Counted from the stretch's first letter, positions 36,107-45,093 are shown. The stretch: DNA of 64,000 bases from Pelagimonas phthalicica (GCF_004364805.1 NZ_SOAP01000001.1:1984001-2048000), one strand, 5' to 3'. A program made the numbers and translations. Notes: a model not told the origin generated them from the letters alone.

Positions 36107-36573
36107 TGGAACAGCGCAAATCAGATGCACCCGCCGAACCGCTGTCCAAAGAACGCCTGCGCCTGTGGTTGAAACTGCTAAAGGCCAGCAGCCTGATCGA
36201 AGACGAGCTGCGCCGCCGCCTGCGCGCGGATTTTGATTGGACGCTGCCGCGGTTTGACGTGATGTCCGCCCTGGCCCGCACACCCGATGGCCTGCGGATG
36301 AGCGAGATTTCCAAACAACTGCGCGTCTCAAACGGCAATGTTACGGTGATCGTCGACAAGCTTGTCAAAGAAGGTTTGGCGCTGCGCGTTGCCGTGCCAG
36401 ATGACCGCCGCGCGCAGCTGGTCCAGTTGACCCCGCAAGGTCAGACGATCTTTGCGGAACATGCCGGCGTGCACGAAGCCTGGGTCGATGAGATGCTCGG
36501 CGGTCTGAATGCGGACGATATCGACGGAATGATCCTGCGTCTGGATCATCTGACAAAGTCATTGGAGGGATGA
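36106..36573 (+). CDS. MarR-family transcriptional regulator
   Basis: A 155-aa winged-helix protein with LRMSEISKQLRVSNGNVTVI (recognition helix) and VPDDRRAQLVQLTPQG (wing), characteristic of MarR. It is the third gene of the operon and starts within the preceding stop codon. Regulators of this type near benzoyl- or aminobenzoyl-CoA genes usually repress the operon until a CoA thioester is bound. Autoregulation of the operon promoter at about 32850-33050 is the likely role. Confidence 0.87.
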   Translation: MEQRKSDAPAEPLSKERLRLWLKLLKASSLIEDELRRRLRADFDWTLPRFDVMSALARTPDGLRMSEISKQLRVSNGNVTVIVDKLVKEGLALRVAVPDDRRAQLVQLTPQGQTIFAEHAGVHEAWVDEMLGGLNADDIDGMILRLDHLTKSLEG

Positions 36574-36579
36574 GCAAAC

Positions 36580-37380
36580 ATGCGCAGTGATGTGACCCAT
36601 TTCAATTGCGAGATCGAGAACGGCATCGCCACGGTGTCGCTGGACCGGCCTGACCGCAAGAACCCGCTGACCTTTGACAGCTATGCCGAGCTGCGCGACT
36701 GGTTTCGCGATCTGCATTACGCGGATGACGTCAAGGCGGTGGTGTTTGCCCCCAATGGCGGCAATTTCAGTTCGGGCGGGGATGTGCATGACATCATCGG
36801 CCCGCTGACCAAGATGAACATGAAAGAGCTGCTGACCTTTACCCGCATGACTGGCGATCTGGTCAAGGCGATGGTGAATTGCGGCAAGCCGATCATTGCC
36901 GCCGTGGATGGTATTTGCGCCGGTGCGGGGGCGATCATTGCGATGGCCTCGGATCTGCGTATCGCCACGCCCGAGGCAAAAACCGCCTTTTTGTTCAACC
37001 GCGTAGGGCTTGCGGGCTGCGATATGGGGGCCTGCGCAATCCTGCCGCGTATAATCGGTCAGGGCCGCGCGGCTGAGCTGCTCTATCTAGGCCGCTCGAT
37101 GAGCGCTGAGGAAGGGCAAGCCTGGGGTTATTTCAACAAGGTGGTCGCGGCGGATGAGTTGATGGAAAGCGCGCGCGCCCTTGCGCGACGTATCGCGGAC
37201 GGGCCGAATTTTGCGAATATGATGACCAAAACCATGCTGGCGCAGGAATGGTGCATGTCCATCGAGCAAGCCATCGAAGCCGAGGCGCAGGCGCAAGCCA
37301 TCTGTATGCAAGGCCAGGATTTCCATCGTGCCTATCACGCCTTTGTCGCCAAAGAAAAACCAGTGTTTGAGGGCGACTGA
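36580..37380 (+). CDS. Enoyl-CoA hydratase/isomerase family enzyme
   Basis: A 266-aa crotonase-fold protein with [13 protein letters not shown] (oxyanion hole segment) and [26 protein letters not shown] lies 8 bases before the start. It probably hydrates or hydrolyses the ring of the reduced CoA intermediate. In crotonases the catalytic Glu pair varies; here the segment [10 protein letters not shown] carries Asp instead of one Glu, so a reaction other than simple hydration (for example ring cleavage) is possible. The gene overlaps the next one by one base. Confidence 0.8.
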   Translation: MRSDVTHFNCEIENGIATVSLDRPDRKNPLTFDSYAELRDWFRDLHYADDVKAVVFAPNGGNFSSGGDVHDIIGPLTKMNMKELLTFTRMTGDLVKAMVNCGKPIIAAVDGICAGAGAIIAMASDLRIATPEAKTAFLFNRVGLAGCDMGACAILPRIIGQGRAAELLYLGRSMSAEEGQAWGYFNKVVAADELMESARALARRIADGPNFANMMTKTMLAQEWCMSIEQAIEAEAQAQAICMQGQDFHRAYHAFVAKEKPVFEGD

Positions 37381-38531
37381 TGGCGGATCAAAGCTTTCTC
37401 ACCTGGCCATTTTTCGAAGACCACCATCGCGACCTTGCCGCCGCGTTAGAGCAGTGGGCCGCTGCCAATCTTGGCGGGATTGACCATTCAGACACCGATG
37501 CGGCCTGCCGTGACCTGGTCCGCATGTTGGGCGCGTCGGGATTTGCCGCCTATTCCGGGGCCGAGGATGGCAAACTGGATGTGCGCAGCCTCTGCCTGAT
37601 CCGCGAAACTCTGGCCCGTTACGATGGGTTGGCGGATTTTGCCTTTGCCATGCAGGGGCTGGGAACTGGGGCGATTTCGCTCTTGGGCTCGCCAGAGCAA
37701 AAGGCGGAATGGCTGCCCCTGACCCGCACAGGCAAGGCGATTTCAGCCTTTGCCCTAACCGAACCGGGGTCAGGTTCGGATGTGGCCAGCAACACCATGA
37801 CCGCCATTCGGGATGGCAATGATTACATCCTCAACGGTGAAAAGACCTGGATTTCGAACGGTGGCCTCGCAGATGTTTACACGGTCTTTGCCCGCACCGG
37901 CGAAGCACTGGGGGCCAAGGGCATGTCAGCCTTTATCGTGCCTGCCAATGCCACAGGGTTTGACGTGGTCGAACGCCTGGAAACCATCGCGCCGCACCCG
38001 CTTGCGACCCTACGCTTCTCTGACTGCCGCATTCCCGCCAGCACTTTGATCGGCGAGCCGGGGCAGGGGTTCAAGATCGCTATGTCGGTGCTGGATGTGT
38101 TTCGGTCCACCGTGGCTGCCGCTGCGCTGGGCTTTGCCCGCCGCGCTTTGGACGAAGCGCTGACCCGCGTCACGGCGCGCAAGGTACAAGGCGCGCCTTT
38201 GTTCGACCTTCAAATGGTACAAGGCCATATCGCCGATATGGCGCTGGATGTGGATGCCGCCGCTTTGCTGGTCTACCGCGCTGCCTGGACCAAGGATAGC
38301 GGTGCCCCCCGCGTGACCCGCGAGGCCGCCATGGCCAAGCTGTTCGCCACCGACCAAGCCCAAAAGATCATCGACAAGGCCGTGCAATTGCATGGCGGCG
38401 ACGGGGTGAAATCCGGCGAGACTGTCGAAAAACTCTACCGTGAAATCCGAGCCTTGCGCATCTATGAGGGCGCGTCAGACGTCCAGCGCGTGGTGATTGC
38501 ACGGCAAGCTTTGAGCAACCATCAGGGATAA
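37380..38531 (+). CDS. Acyl-CoA dehydrogenase
   Basis: A 383-aa FAD enzyme with [30 protein letters not shown] and the C-terminal [10 protein letters not shown] segment. The usual active-site glutamate is present in YEG. It starts at the last base of the preceding stop (TGATG). Within the operon it would introduce a double bond into a ring- or chain-CoA intermediate. Electron transfer flavoprotein genes are not in the window. Confidence 0.85.
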   Translation: MADQSFLTWPFFEDHHRDLAAALEQWAAANLGGIDHSDTDAACRDLVRMLGASGFAAYSGAEDGKLDVRSLCLIRETLARYDGLADFAFAMQGLGTGAISLLGSPEQKAEWLPLTRTGKAISAFALTEPGSGSDVASNTMTAIRDGNDYILNGEKTWISNGGLADVYTVFARTGEALGAKGMSAFIVPANATGFDVVERLETIAPHPLATLRFSDCRIPASTLIGEPGQGFKIAMSVLDVFRSTVAAAALGFARRALDEALTRVTARKVQGAPLFDLQMVQGHIADMALDVDAAALLVYRAAWTKDSGAPRVTREAAMAKLFATDQAQKIIDKAVQLHGGDGVKSGETVEKLYREIRALRIYEGASDVQRVVIARQALSNHQG

Positions 38532-38535
38532 TCTC

Positions 38536-40152
38536 ATGCTAGGACCAACTGCGCATACCGATACGTTTTCCCGCGATAATCTGCCGCCGCAGGAGCAATG
38601 GCCCGACCTGCTGCTGGAGGGGTTCCACTACCCCGACCGGTTGAACGCCGCCTATGAGCTGACCGATGCGATGGTCACCAAGGGTTTCGGAGACCACACG
38701 GCGTTGATCGGCAATGGGCGGCGACGCACCTACAAAGAACTGACCGATTGGACCAACCGGCTGGCCCATGTGCTGGTGGATGATCTCAAGGTGAAACCGG
38801 GCAATCGCGTTCTGATCCGCTCTGCCAACAACCCGGCCATGGTGGCCTGCTGGCTGGCCGCGACCAAAGTGGGCGCGGTGGTGGTGAACACCATGCCGAT
38901 GCTGCGCGCCGCTGAGCTGAAGAAATATGTCGACAAGGCCGAGATCACCCACGCCCTATGCGACACGCGCCTGATGGACGAAATGATCGCCTGCGCCAAG
39001 GGCAGCGAGACATTGAAGACCGTTGTTGGCTTTGACGGCACGGCCAACCATGACGCCGAGCTGGACCGTTTGGCCCTGGAAAAACCTGTGAGCTTTGACA
39101 CCGTTCAAACCAGTCAGGATGATGTTGCTCTGATCGGGTTTACCTCGGGCTCAACTGGTGAACCCAAGGGTACGATGCATTTTCACCGCGATCTGTTGAT
39201 CATCGCCGATGGCTATGCGCGCGAAGTGCTGAACGTGCAGCCCGAGGATGTCTTTGTCGGCTCGCCCCCCTTGGCTTTTACCTTTGGGCTGGGTGGACTG
39301 GCGATCTTTCCCTTGCGGTTTGGCGCGGCGGCGACTTTGCTGGAAACGGCCACGCCACCCAACATGATCGAGATCATCGAAAAGTACAAAGCCACCGTTT
39401 GTTTCACCGCGCCCACCGCCTATCGCGCCATGATGCGGGCGATGGATGACGGCGCTGATCTTTCCTCACTCCGCGCGGCGGTCTCGGCGGGGGAAACATT
39501 GCCTGGCCCGGTCTATGACGAATGGATGGAAAAGACGGGCAAGCCAATGCTGGACGGAATCGGCGCGACCGAGCTTTTGCATATTTTTGTCACCAACCGT
39601 TTTCAGGATCACCGCCCGGCCTGCACCGGCAAGCCTGTGACCGGTTACGAGGCCAAGGTTGTCGATCCAGACGGCAACGAAGTCGCGCCGGGTGAAATCG
39701 GTCGCCTTGCCGTGCGCGGCCCAACCGGGTGCCGGTATTTGCGTGGCGAACGCCAGGGCGAGTATGTCCAGAACGGTTGGAACATCTCCGGCGATGCCTT
39801 TTCCCGCGACAAAGACGGCTACTTCCACTTTGCGGCGCGCAATGACGACATCATTGTCAGCTCCGGCTACAACATCGCCGGCCCCGAGGTCGAAGCCGCT
39901 CTGCTGGCCCATGAAGCCGTCGCTGAATGCGCCGTGATCGGCATACCGGACGTGGATCGCGGCAGCATCGTTCAGGCGCATGTGGTTCTGGGCAGCGGTG
40001 CCGAGGCCTCCGAGGCCATGATCAAGCTGCTACAAGACCACGTCAAAGCCACCATTGCCCCCTTTAAATACCCGCGTTCGGTTGTCTTCACTGCGGCCTT
40101 GCCAAAAACCGAAAGCGGCAAAATCCAACGTTTCAAATTGCGCGAGGAATGA
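38536..40152 (+). CDS. 2-aminobenzoate-CoA ligase (benzoate-CoA ligase family)
   Basis: A 538-aa AMP-forming ligase with FTSGSTGEPKGTMHFHRD (P-loop), GIGATELLHIF, RNDDIIVSSGYNIAGPEVE and a C-terminal LPKTESGKIQRF with the catalytic lysine. These are typical of the benzoate/aminobenzoate-CoA ligase branch. It activates anthranilate made from kynurenine by KynU. Its stop overlaps the kynA region, so the tryptophan and anthranilate parts are one transcript. Confidence 0.85.
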   Translation: MLGPTAHTDTFSRDNLPPQEQWPDLLLEGFHYPDRLNAAYELTDAMVTKGFGDHTALIGNGRRRTYKELTDWTNRLAHVLVDDLKVKPGNRVLIRSANNPAMVACWLAATKVGAVVVNTMPMLRAAELKKYVDKAEITHALCDTRLMDEMIACAKGSETLKTVVGFDGTANHDAELDRLALEKPVSFDTVQTSQDDVALIGFTSGSTGEPKGTMHFHRDLLIIADGYAREVLNVQPEDVFVGSPPLAFTFGLGGLAIFPLRFGAAATLLETATPPNMIEIIEKYKATVCFTAPTAYRAMMRAMDDGADLSSLRAAVSAGETLPGPVYDEWMEKTGKPMLDGIGATELLHIFVTNRFQDHRPACTGKPVTGYEAKVVDPDGNEVAPGEIGRLAVRGPTGCRYLRGERQGEYVQNGWNISGDAFSRDKDGYFHFAARNDDIIVSSGYNIAGPEVEAALLAHEAVAECAVIGIPDVDRGSIVQAHVVLGSGAEASEAMIKLLQDHVKATIAPFKYPRSVVFTAALPKTESGKIQRFKLREE

Positions 40153-40154
40153 CG

Positions 40155-40994
40155 ATGAGCACGCAAGCCTATGATCCCGGCTCTGACGGCGCAAAAATGA
40201 CCTTCAAGGATGCGATGTCTTACGGAGACTACCTGCATCTTGAGGATATTCTGGCCCATCAGCATCCGCAAAGCACGGCGCATGATGAGATGCTGTTCGT
40301 GATCCAGCACCAGACCAGCGAACTTTGGATGAAGCTTGTCATTCACGAAATGGCAGCGGCGCGCGAGGCTCTCTTGGCGGGTGACACGGCGCAGATGTTC
40401 AAAATGTTGGCCCGGGTGAGCCGGATCTTCGAACAGCTCAACAATGCCTGGGACGTGCTGCGCACCATGACCCCCGCCGATTACACCGCTTTTCGCGAGG
40501 CACTGGGGCCGTCTTCTGGGTTTCAGTCTTATCAGTACCGCATGATCGAATATGTGCTGGGCAACCGAAATCCCAACATGTTGAAACCGCATGAACACCT
40601 GCCCGAGGTGCATAAAGCGCTGAGCGATGAACTGGCGCGGCCCAGTTTTTATGATGAGGTGATCACGCTGTTGTTCCGCACGGTTGATGGGCACGAAGAA
40701 AATGTTCCGACTCCGCAACTAAATGCACCGCATGAGGCCATTCCAGAGGTGCAGGCGCGTTGGAAAACCGTTTACGAGAATATCGACGAATATTGGACCC
40801 TGTATGAACTGGCAGAAAAACTGGTCGACCTTGAGGATTATTTCCGCCGCTGGCGCTTTAACCATGTGACAACGGTAGAGCGGGTCATCGGTTTCAAACG
40901 CGGCACCGGCGGCACATCGGGCGTGCAATATCTGCGCCGCATGTTGGAAGTCGAACTCTTCCCCGAACTCTGGCACCTTAGGGGTGAACTTTGA
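40155..40994 (+). CDS. kynA: Tryptophan 2,3-dioxygenase
   Basis: A 279-aa heme dioxygenase with HQTSELWMKLVIHE (heme and substrate pocket), SSGFQSYQYRMIEYVLG and the C-terminal GTGGTSGVQYLRR, all diagnostic of KynA. It converts L-tryptophan to N-formylkynurenine. GAGGAA lies 5 bases before the ATG at 40155; the ATG at 40149, overlapping the ligase stop, is a possible alternative. No kynurenine formamidase gene follows, so the next step must be encoded elsewhere or be done by another esterase. Confidence 0.92.
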   Translation: MSTQAYDPGSDGAKMTFKDAMSYGDYLHLEDILAHQHPQSTAHDEMLFVIQHQTSELWMKLVIHEMAAAREALLAGDTAQMFKMLARVSRIFEQLNNAWDVLRTMTPADYTAFREALGPSSGFQSYQYRMIEYVLGNRNPNMLKPHEHLPEVHKALSDELARPSFYDEVITLLFRTVDGHEENVPTPQLNAPHEAIPEVQARWKTVYENIDEYWTLYELAEKLVDLEDYFRRWRFNHVTTVERVIGFKRGTGGTSGVQYLRRMLEVELFPELWHLRGEL

Positions 40995-41016
40995 GTCCAA
41001 ATTCAGGGAGGACATT

Positions 41017-41397
41017 ATGAAATTTCTCACAATACTCGGCATGCTTGCTCTCACAGCAACAACCGCTTTTGCACAGGATTTGTCGCGCGAAGAGATCCGC
41101 CGCGCTCCGGTTCCAGGATCGGACAGTATGGAGGTTGTCGTCAGCAAGCTCTCCGTTGCACCCGGCGCGACCATCCCCATGCACACTCATCCGGGTGATG
41201 AACATGCGGTCGTGATCACCGCCGCCAAAGCGCAGGCCCCAAATGGTCAGGTGATTGAATTCCCGGTTGGCGCGACCCTGTATTTCCCCGAAGGGCAGGT
41301 CCATGGCGGGCTCACAAATATCGGCGACGTGCCCATGGTCGCCATCACCACCCATGTCGTTCGCATTGGCGAACCTCTGACACAAATGGCCAACTAG
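41017..41397 (+). CDS. Exported cupin-domain protein
   Basis: A 126-aa protein with a clear signal peptide (1-20, TTAFA|QD) and a small cupin domain with MHTHPGDEHAVVI and FPEGQVHGG, giving His and Glu metal ligands. GGGAGG lies before the start. It lies between kynA and kynU where kynB would be expected, yet it resembles cupin enzymes or sensors rather than the KynB cyclase-like fold, and it is periplasmic. Its role in tryptophan breakdown is unknown. Confidence 0.75.
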   Translation: MKFLTILGMLALTATTAFAQDLSREEIRRAPVPGSDSMEVVVSKLSVAPGATIPMHTHPGDEHAVVITAAKAQAPNGQVIEFPVGATLYFPEGQVHGGLTNIGDVPMVAITTHVVRIGEPLTQMAN

Positions 41398-41428
41398 GCC
41401 AGCTTGCGAGCAAGGAGATCCCTTCAAA

Positions 41429-42613
41429 ATGCTACCGCGCAAAGACCTGTTCGATATCCCCGAGGGGGTGATCTATCTTGATGGCAATTCCTTAGGGGCC
41501 ATGCCCAAGGCGGCGCAGGCCCGCGCCAGTCAGGTGATCACACAGGAATGGGGCAAAGAGCTGATCAAGGCCTGGAACACGGCAGATTGGATGGCCTTGC
41601 CGCAAAAGGTTGGTGATCGGATCGCCGGTTTGATCGGGGCCCCGGCGGGTTCTGTGGCCACCGGCGATACCCTGTCGATTAAGGTCTATCAGGCGGTCGC
41701 AGCCGCGCTGCGTATGCGGCCGGATCGTCGAGTTATCCTGTCTGATAATGGCAATTTTCCCACTGACCTCTACATGGCGCAGGGGCTGATCGACACCATC
41801 GACAAAGGCTATGAGCTGCGCACACCTGCGCCCGAGGACGTTCTGGCGGCAATCAGTGATGACGTGGCTGTCGTCATGCTGACCCAGGTCGATTACCGCA
41901 CAGGTCGGATGCATGACATGCAGGCGATCACCAAGGCCGCGCAGGCCGCCGGTGCCGTGATGATCTGGGATCTTGCCCATAGCGCGGGTGCGGTTCCGGT
42001 CGATATGACCGGATCAAACGCAGAGTTCGCGGTGGGCTGCACCTATAAATACCTCAACGGCGGGCCGGGTTCACCTGCGTTCATCTATGCGCGCCCCGAC
42101 ATCGTGAACCAGATCGAACCGGCTTTGGCCGGGTGGCTGGGCCATGACGCGCCCTTTGCCATGGAGTTGGGCTATCGCCCGGCCATGTCCACCGAGCGCC
42201 TGCGCGTTGGCACGCCGCCAATCGTGCAATTGTCCCTTTTGGACGCGGCACTGGACGCCTGGGAGGGCGTTGACATGGCGGAGCTGCGCGCAGCTTCGAT
42301 TGAGCTGTCCGAGCTGTTCATAAAAGAGGTCGAGAGCCGCTGCCCGCAGTTGAAACTCGCCTCACCTTGCGACCCAGAAACGCGCGGCTCGCAGGTCTCC
42401 TTTGCCTTTGACCATGGCTATGCGGCGATGCAGGCCTTGATTGATCGCGGCGTGATCGGCGATTTCCGGGCCCCTGACATCATGCGCTTTGGCTTCACTC
42501 CACTGTACCTGGATAAGGATGACATTATCGCCGCCGCCGAGGTGATTGCCGATGTGATCGGGAATGACCTTTGGGACGATCCCAAATATCAGACCAAATC
42601 CCGCGTGACCTGA
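41429..42613 (+). CDS. kynU: Kynureninase
   Basis: A 394-aa PLP enzyme. Lys207 in TYKYLNGGPGSPAF binds PLP, with Asp181 in IWDLAHSAGA for the pyridine nitrogen; NFPTDLYM and LDGNSLG are further family marks. It cleaves kynurenine to anthranilate and alanine. AAGGAGAT lies upstream of the start. It joins the kynA product to the CoA ligase at 38536-40152 and is the step that feeds the CoA-dependent anthranilate pathway. Confidence 0.92.
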   Translation: MLPRKDLFDIPEGVIYLDGNSLGAMPKAAQARASQVITQEWGKELIKAWNTADWMALPQKVGDRIAGLIGAPAGSVATGDTLSIKVYQAVAAALRMRPDRRVILSDNGNFPTDLYMAQGLIDTIDKGYELRTPAPEDVLAAISDDVAVVMLTQVDYRTGRMHDMQAITKAAQAAGAVMIWDLAHSAGAVPVDMTGSNAEFAVGCTYKYLNGGPGSPAFIYARPDIVNQIEPALAGWLGHDAPFAMELGYRPAMSTERLRVGTPPIVQLSLLDAALDAWEGVDMAELRAASIELSELFIKEVESRCPQLKLASPCDPETRGSQVSFAFDHGYAAMQALIDRGVIGDFRAPDIMRFGFTPLYLDKDDIIAAAEVIADVIGNDLWDDPKYQTKSRVT

Positions 42614-42624
42614 GGGCGACGACC

Positions 42625-42861
42625 ATGACCTGTCTCTTTGTCCAAATCCGCTGTCGCCCCGGCACCGCCTATGCGGTGGCCGACCAGATCGGGCTGCGTG
42701 AAATCCATTCCGAGCTTTATTCCACCAGCGGCGAATATGACCTGCTGCTCAAACTCTATGTGCCAGAGGGTCAGGATATTGGTCGTTACATCAATGAAAA
42801 CCTGTTGGATATCGACGGGATCGAACGCACCTATACCACCCAGACCTACAAAGCCTTTTGA
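42625..42861 (+). CDS. Stand-alone Lrp/AsnC ligand-binding (RAM) domain protein
   Basis: A 78-aa protein that matches only the C-terminal amino-acid-binding domain of Lrp/AsnC regulators (SELYSTSGEYDLLLKLYVPE). It lacks a DNA-binding helix-turn-helix. A GAGGG lies upstream of the ATG at 42625. In this amino-acid catabolic operon it may sense tryptophan or kynurenine and modulate another Lrp-family protein by mixed oligomers, which is inferred. Such small SMC-like sensors are known as stand-alone RAM proteins. Confidence 0.8.
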   Translation: MTCLFVQIRCRPGTAYAVADQIGLREIHSELYSTSGEYDLLLKLYVPEGQDIGRYINENLLDIDGIERTYTTQTYKAF

Positions 42862-42864
42862 CCC

Positions 42865-43272
42865 ATGCATTTTCACTTCCCTCAAAAAGTGCTGTTCAAA
42901 CATTGCGACCCGGCGGGGATCGTTTTCTATCCGCGCTTTTTCGAAATGATCAATGATGCGGTCGAGGCGATGTTCAGTGATGCCCTGCGCTGGCCTTTTG
43001 AAGAGATCCACCCGGATCAAGGCGTGCCAACGGCGTCTATCTCGGTCCAGTTCAAAGCCCCTTGTCGCCACGGCGATCAGCTGGTCCTGGCGGTCGAGAT
43101 CAAAGCGATTGGCACGTCCAGCTTGACTCTGAGAACACGCGCAACCGCGCAAGATCAGCTTCGGTTCGAGGCAGATCACACCTTGGTCTGTGTTGGGGCG
43201 GATGGGCGACCCACTGCCTGGCCTGATGATATGCGGCACAAGATAACCGGCTTGATGGAGGGCCGCACATGA
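42865..43272 (+). CDS. 4-hydroxybenzoyl-CoA thioesterase-family protein
   Basis: A 135-aa single hotdog enzyme with FKHCDPAGIVFYPRFFEMIN, the YbgC/4HBT signature with the catalytic Asp. It starts 3 bases after the RAM-domain gene and overlaps the RidA gene by 4 bp (ATGA). It may release CoA from a dead-end aromatic thioester or an accumulated intermediate, protecting the CoA pool. It is distinct in sequence from the thioesterase at 5778-6236. Confidence 0.82.
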   Translation: MHFHFPQKVLFKHCDPAGIVFYPRFFEMINDAVEAMFSDALRWPFEEIHPDQGVPTASISVQFKAPCRHGDQLVLAVEIKAIGTSSLTLRTRATAQDQLRFEADHTLVCVGADGRPTAWPDDMRHKITGLMEGRT

Positions 43273-43670
43273 AACCAGTGACAATTCACCCCGAAGGATG
43301 GGCCCCGGCGCTGGGCTATGCAAATGGTATGCTGATGCCCGACGGCACCCTGCATATCGGCGGTCAGATTGGTTGGGACAAGGACAAAGTCTTTGTCCCG
43401 GGTGGCTTTATCCCACAAATGGAACAGGCCCTGAACAATATCGCGGACATCGTGCGCGCAGCGGGTGGGGATGTGGCCGATATTGGTCGCCTGACCTGGT
43501 TCGTCAAAGACAAAGACGAATACGCCGCCCATCAGCGCGAAGTTGGGCAGGCTTATCGGCGCGTGTTCGGTAAACATTTTCCGGCCATGTCGATGTTGAT
43601 CGTTAAGGATCTCGTCGAAGATCAGGCCCTGATCGAGATCGAAGCCACCGCCTATATCGCGAAGTCATAG
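43269..43670 (+). CDS. RidA-family (enamine/imine deaminase) protein
   Basis: A 133-aa RidA/YjgF-fold protein of the usual length, with VPGGFIPQMEQALNNIADIV and MSMLIVKDLVEDQALIEIEA. RidA proteins hydrolyse reactive enamines and imines. The 2-aminobenzoyl-CoA route yields a ring product that still carries the amino group as an enamine/imine, so a deaminase here is chemically reasonable. It is the last gene of the operon. Confidence 0.85.
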   Translation: MKPVTIHPEGWAPALGYANGMLMPDGTLHIGGQIGWDKDKVFVPGGFIPQMEQALNNIADIVRAAGGDVADIGRLTWFVKDKDEYAAHQREVGQAYRRVFGKHFPAMSMLIVKDLVEDQALIEIEATAYIAKS

Positions 43671-43719
43671 GGCGGGACCCATTAATCTGCCTAGAAAATC
43701 AGGACCACCTGGTCGAAAT

Positions 43720-43760
43720 CCTGCCCAACCGGGTCGACTCTGGCGACAAGATTGGGCGGG
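43720..43760. terminator. Possible terminator after the tryptophan/anthranilate operon
   Basis: Arms CCTGCCCAA (43720-43728) and TTGGGCGGG (43752-43760) pair with one wobble around a 23-base loop, about 50 bases after the RidA stop. No good T-run follows. It could be a weak terminator or simply a spacer structure. Confidence 0.3.
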
Positions 43761-43763
43761 GTT

Positions 43764-43777
43764 AACTACTTTTAGTT
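43764..43777. promoter_or_regulatory. Short inverted repeat upstream of the second quorum-sensing locus
   Basis: AACTA (43764-43768) and TAGTT (43773-43777) are separated by CTTT. The site lies about 120 bases upstream of the XRE gene at 43896 in a 225-base intergenic region (43671-43895). It is a candidate operator only. Confidence 0.25.
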
Positions 43778-43895
43778 GCGCCGTGACGTGACATGAAGTT
43801 AAGTAAACCAAGCGCAAAACGCCTCCGACTCCGAGTCGCATTGTTGGGCTTTAGATGCGCGACAGCACAGTGTGGGCCGGGCAGAGAAGTCAGAT

Positions 43896-44264
43896 ATGAC
43901 CAATATTGATGTTCTTCTGGGGAGAGGGATCGCAGATCAGAGGCGTCTATTGGGGCTGTCTCGGGCTGAACTGGCCCGCAAGCTTCATGTTTCGGAACAA
44001 ACCGTCTCGGCCCTGGAAGAGGGCCAGCGCCGGGCAGATGCCAAACAACTGTTTCAAATCGCCGACATTTTGGGAATAGATATTCCGGTTTTGTTCACCG
44101 GTGTATCAGATGAGCCGTTTGAAATGCCAAAGCTGGCCTCGCCTTTTGGGCAAGAGGCGGATACACTTCTCCACCAGTATGAAGCGCTTTCATTTGGGCA
44201 TCGCTCGGCTGTCTATGCATTCCTGGTGGCTTCTCAGACACAGAACAAGGAACGCCCTTGCTAA
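43896..44264 (+). CDS. XRE-family helix-turn-helix regulator
   Basis: A 122-aa protein with an N-terminal HTH_3 domain (LGLSRAELARKLHVSEQTVS, residues about 17-37) and a helical C-terminus. It lies directly upstream of luxR and luxI on the same strand. I infer that it regulates this quorum-sensing locus, perhaps linking it to another signal. The start at 43896 is chosen because it gives the compact family N-terminus. Confidence 0.75.
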   Translation: MTNIDVLLGRGIADQRRLLGLSRAELARKLHVSEQTVSALEEGQRRADAKQLFQIADILGIDIPVLFTGVSDEPFEMPKLASPFGQEADTLLHQYEALSFGHRSAVYAFLVASQTQNKERPC

Positions 44265-44309
44265 GAGCCCTACCCATTTGTGCCAATCTTGTTGGCAGAA
44301 AGGTTCGCA

Positions 44310-45011
44310 GTGACGGTTATTGACCTGAGCAAACAGCCCAATGCAGACAGTGATCTCAGATTATTCCTGGACACGGTCTGTGAAACGCATGAGCTGGATT
44401 TTGCAGCTTATGCCGGGGTCAATCCGATTGCTCAGACAGTTCATGGGTTTGTGAATTACCCGGATGAATGGCAAAAACTCTATGTCGAACAAGGGTTTCA
44501 GCACCGTGATCCAACTCTGTTGACGGCGGCACGCAGCATTGCCCCCGTCGATTGGGTGCGGCTGCGCCAAGAGGATAGTTTCCGCACGCTCTTTCGCGCG
44601 GCCCATGATTTTGGCATTGCGGAACAGGGGCTGACAATTCCTGTGCGCGGGCCATATGGCGATATCGGTTTGTTCAGTGTCACCCGCAACTGTTCTGACA
44701 AGGAATGGGGTTTGCTCAAAAAGAAGATCTTGGGCGAGATGCAGCATCTGGCCGTTCACTTGCACGATAACGTTGTGCGCAGCCATGCGCTTACACGCGC
44801 ATTGACAAGCCCGTCTCTTTCCGCCAGAGAAACCGAAATTCTGCAATGGGTGGCTGCGGGCAAAACTCAGCAGGATGTCGCTGACATTCTGAACATCTCC
44901 AACCGCACGGTTGAGGTGCATCTGCGATCCAGCCGCTCAAAACTGGGGGCGCTGACCACATCGCAGGCTGTCGGGCGTGCCATCGGACTAGGCCTTATTC
45001 ACCCAAATTAA
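44310..45011 (+). CDS. LuxR-family quorum-sensing regulator (second locus)
   Basis: A 233-aa LuxR protein starting with GTG at 44310, with AAAGG 6 bases upstream. The autoinducer-binding domain (about 15-160) contains YPDEWQKLYVEQ, HRDPTLL and a later GP-rich loop. The HTH domain (170-233) has LSARETEILQWVAAGKTQQD and NRTVEVHLRSSRSKL. It lies 82 bp upstream of luxI and probably binds its product. Confidence 0.88.
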   Translation: MTVIDLSKQPNADSDLRLFLDTVCETHELDFAAYAGVNPIAQTVHGFVNYPDEWQKLYVEQGFQHRDPTLLTAARSIAPVDWVRLRQEDSFRTLFRAAHDFGIAEQGLTIPVRGPYGDIGLFSVTRNCSDKEWGLLKKKILGEMQHLAVHLHDNVVRSHALTRALTSPSLSARETEILQWVAAGKTQQDVADILNISNRTVEVHLRSSRSKLGALTTSQAVGRAIGLGLIHPN

Positions 45012-45040
45012 CCTTTCTACGGGATTTCCCTAATAGAAGG
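45012..45040. other. Hairpin between luxR and luxI of the second locus
   Basis: An imperfect inverted repeat: CCTTTCTA and TAGAAGG arms with an inner GGGATTTCCC. No T-run follows, so it may be a partial terminator, an attenuator or a binding site between the two quorum-sensing genes. Confidence 0.35.
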
Positions 45041-45093
45041 TATATCTCAAATCATGGTCAACTTTTCCACGGATAGGGTAGTGGAGAAGAACC

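Noticed and set aside
41017-41397. Kynurenine formamidase (KynB) by position
   Set aside because: The protein is a 126-aa exported cupin and lacks the KynB fold and its motifs.
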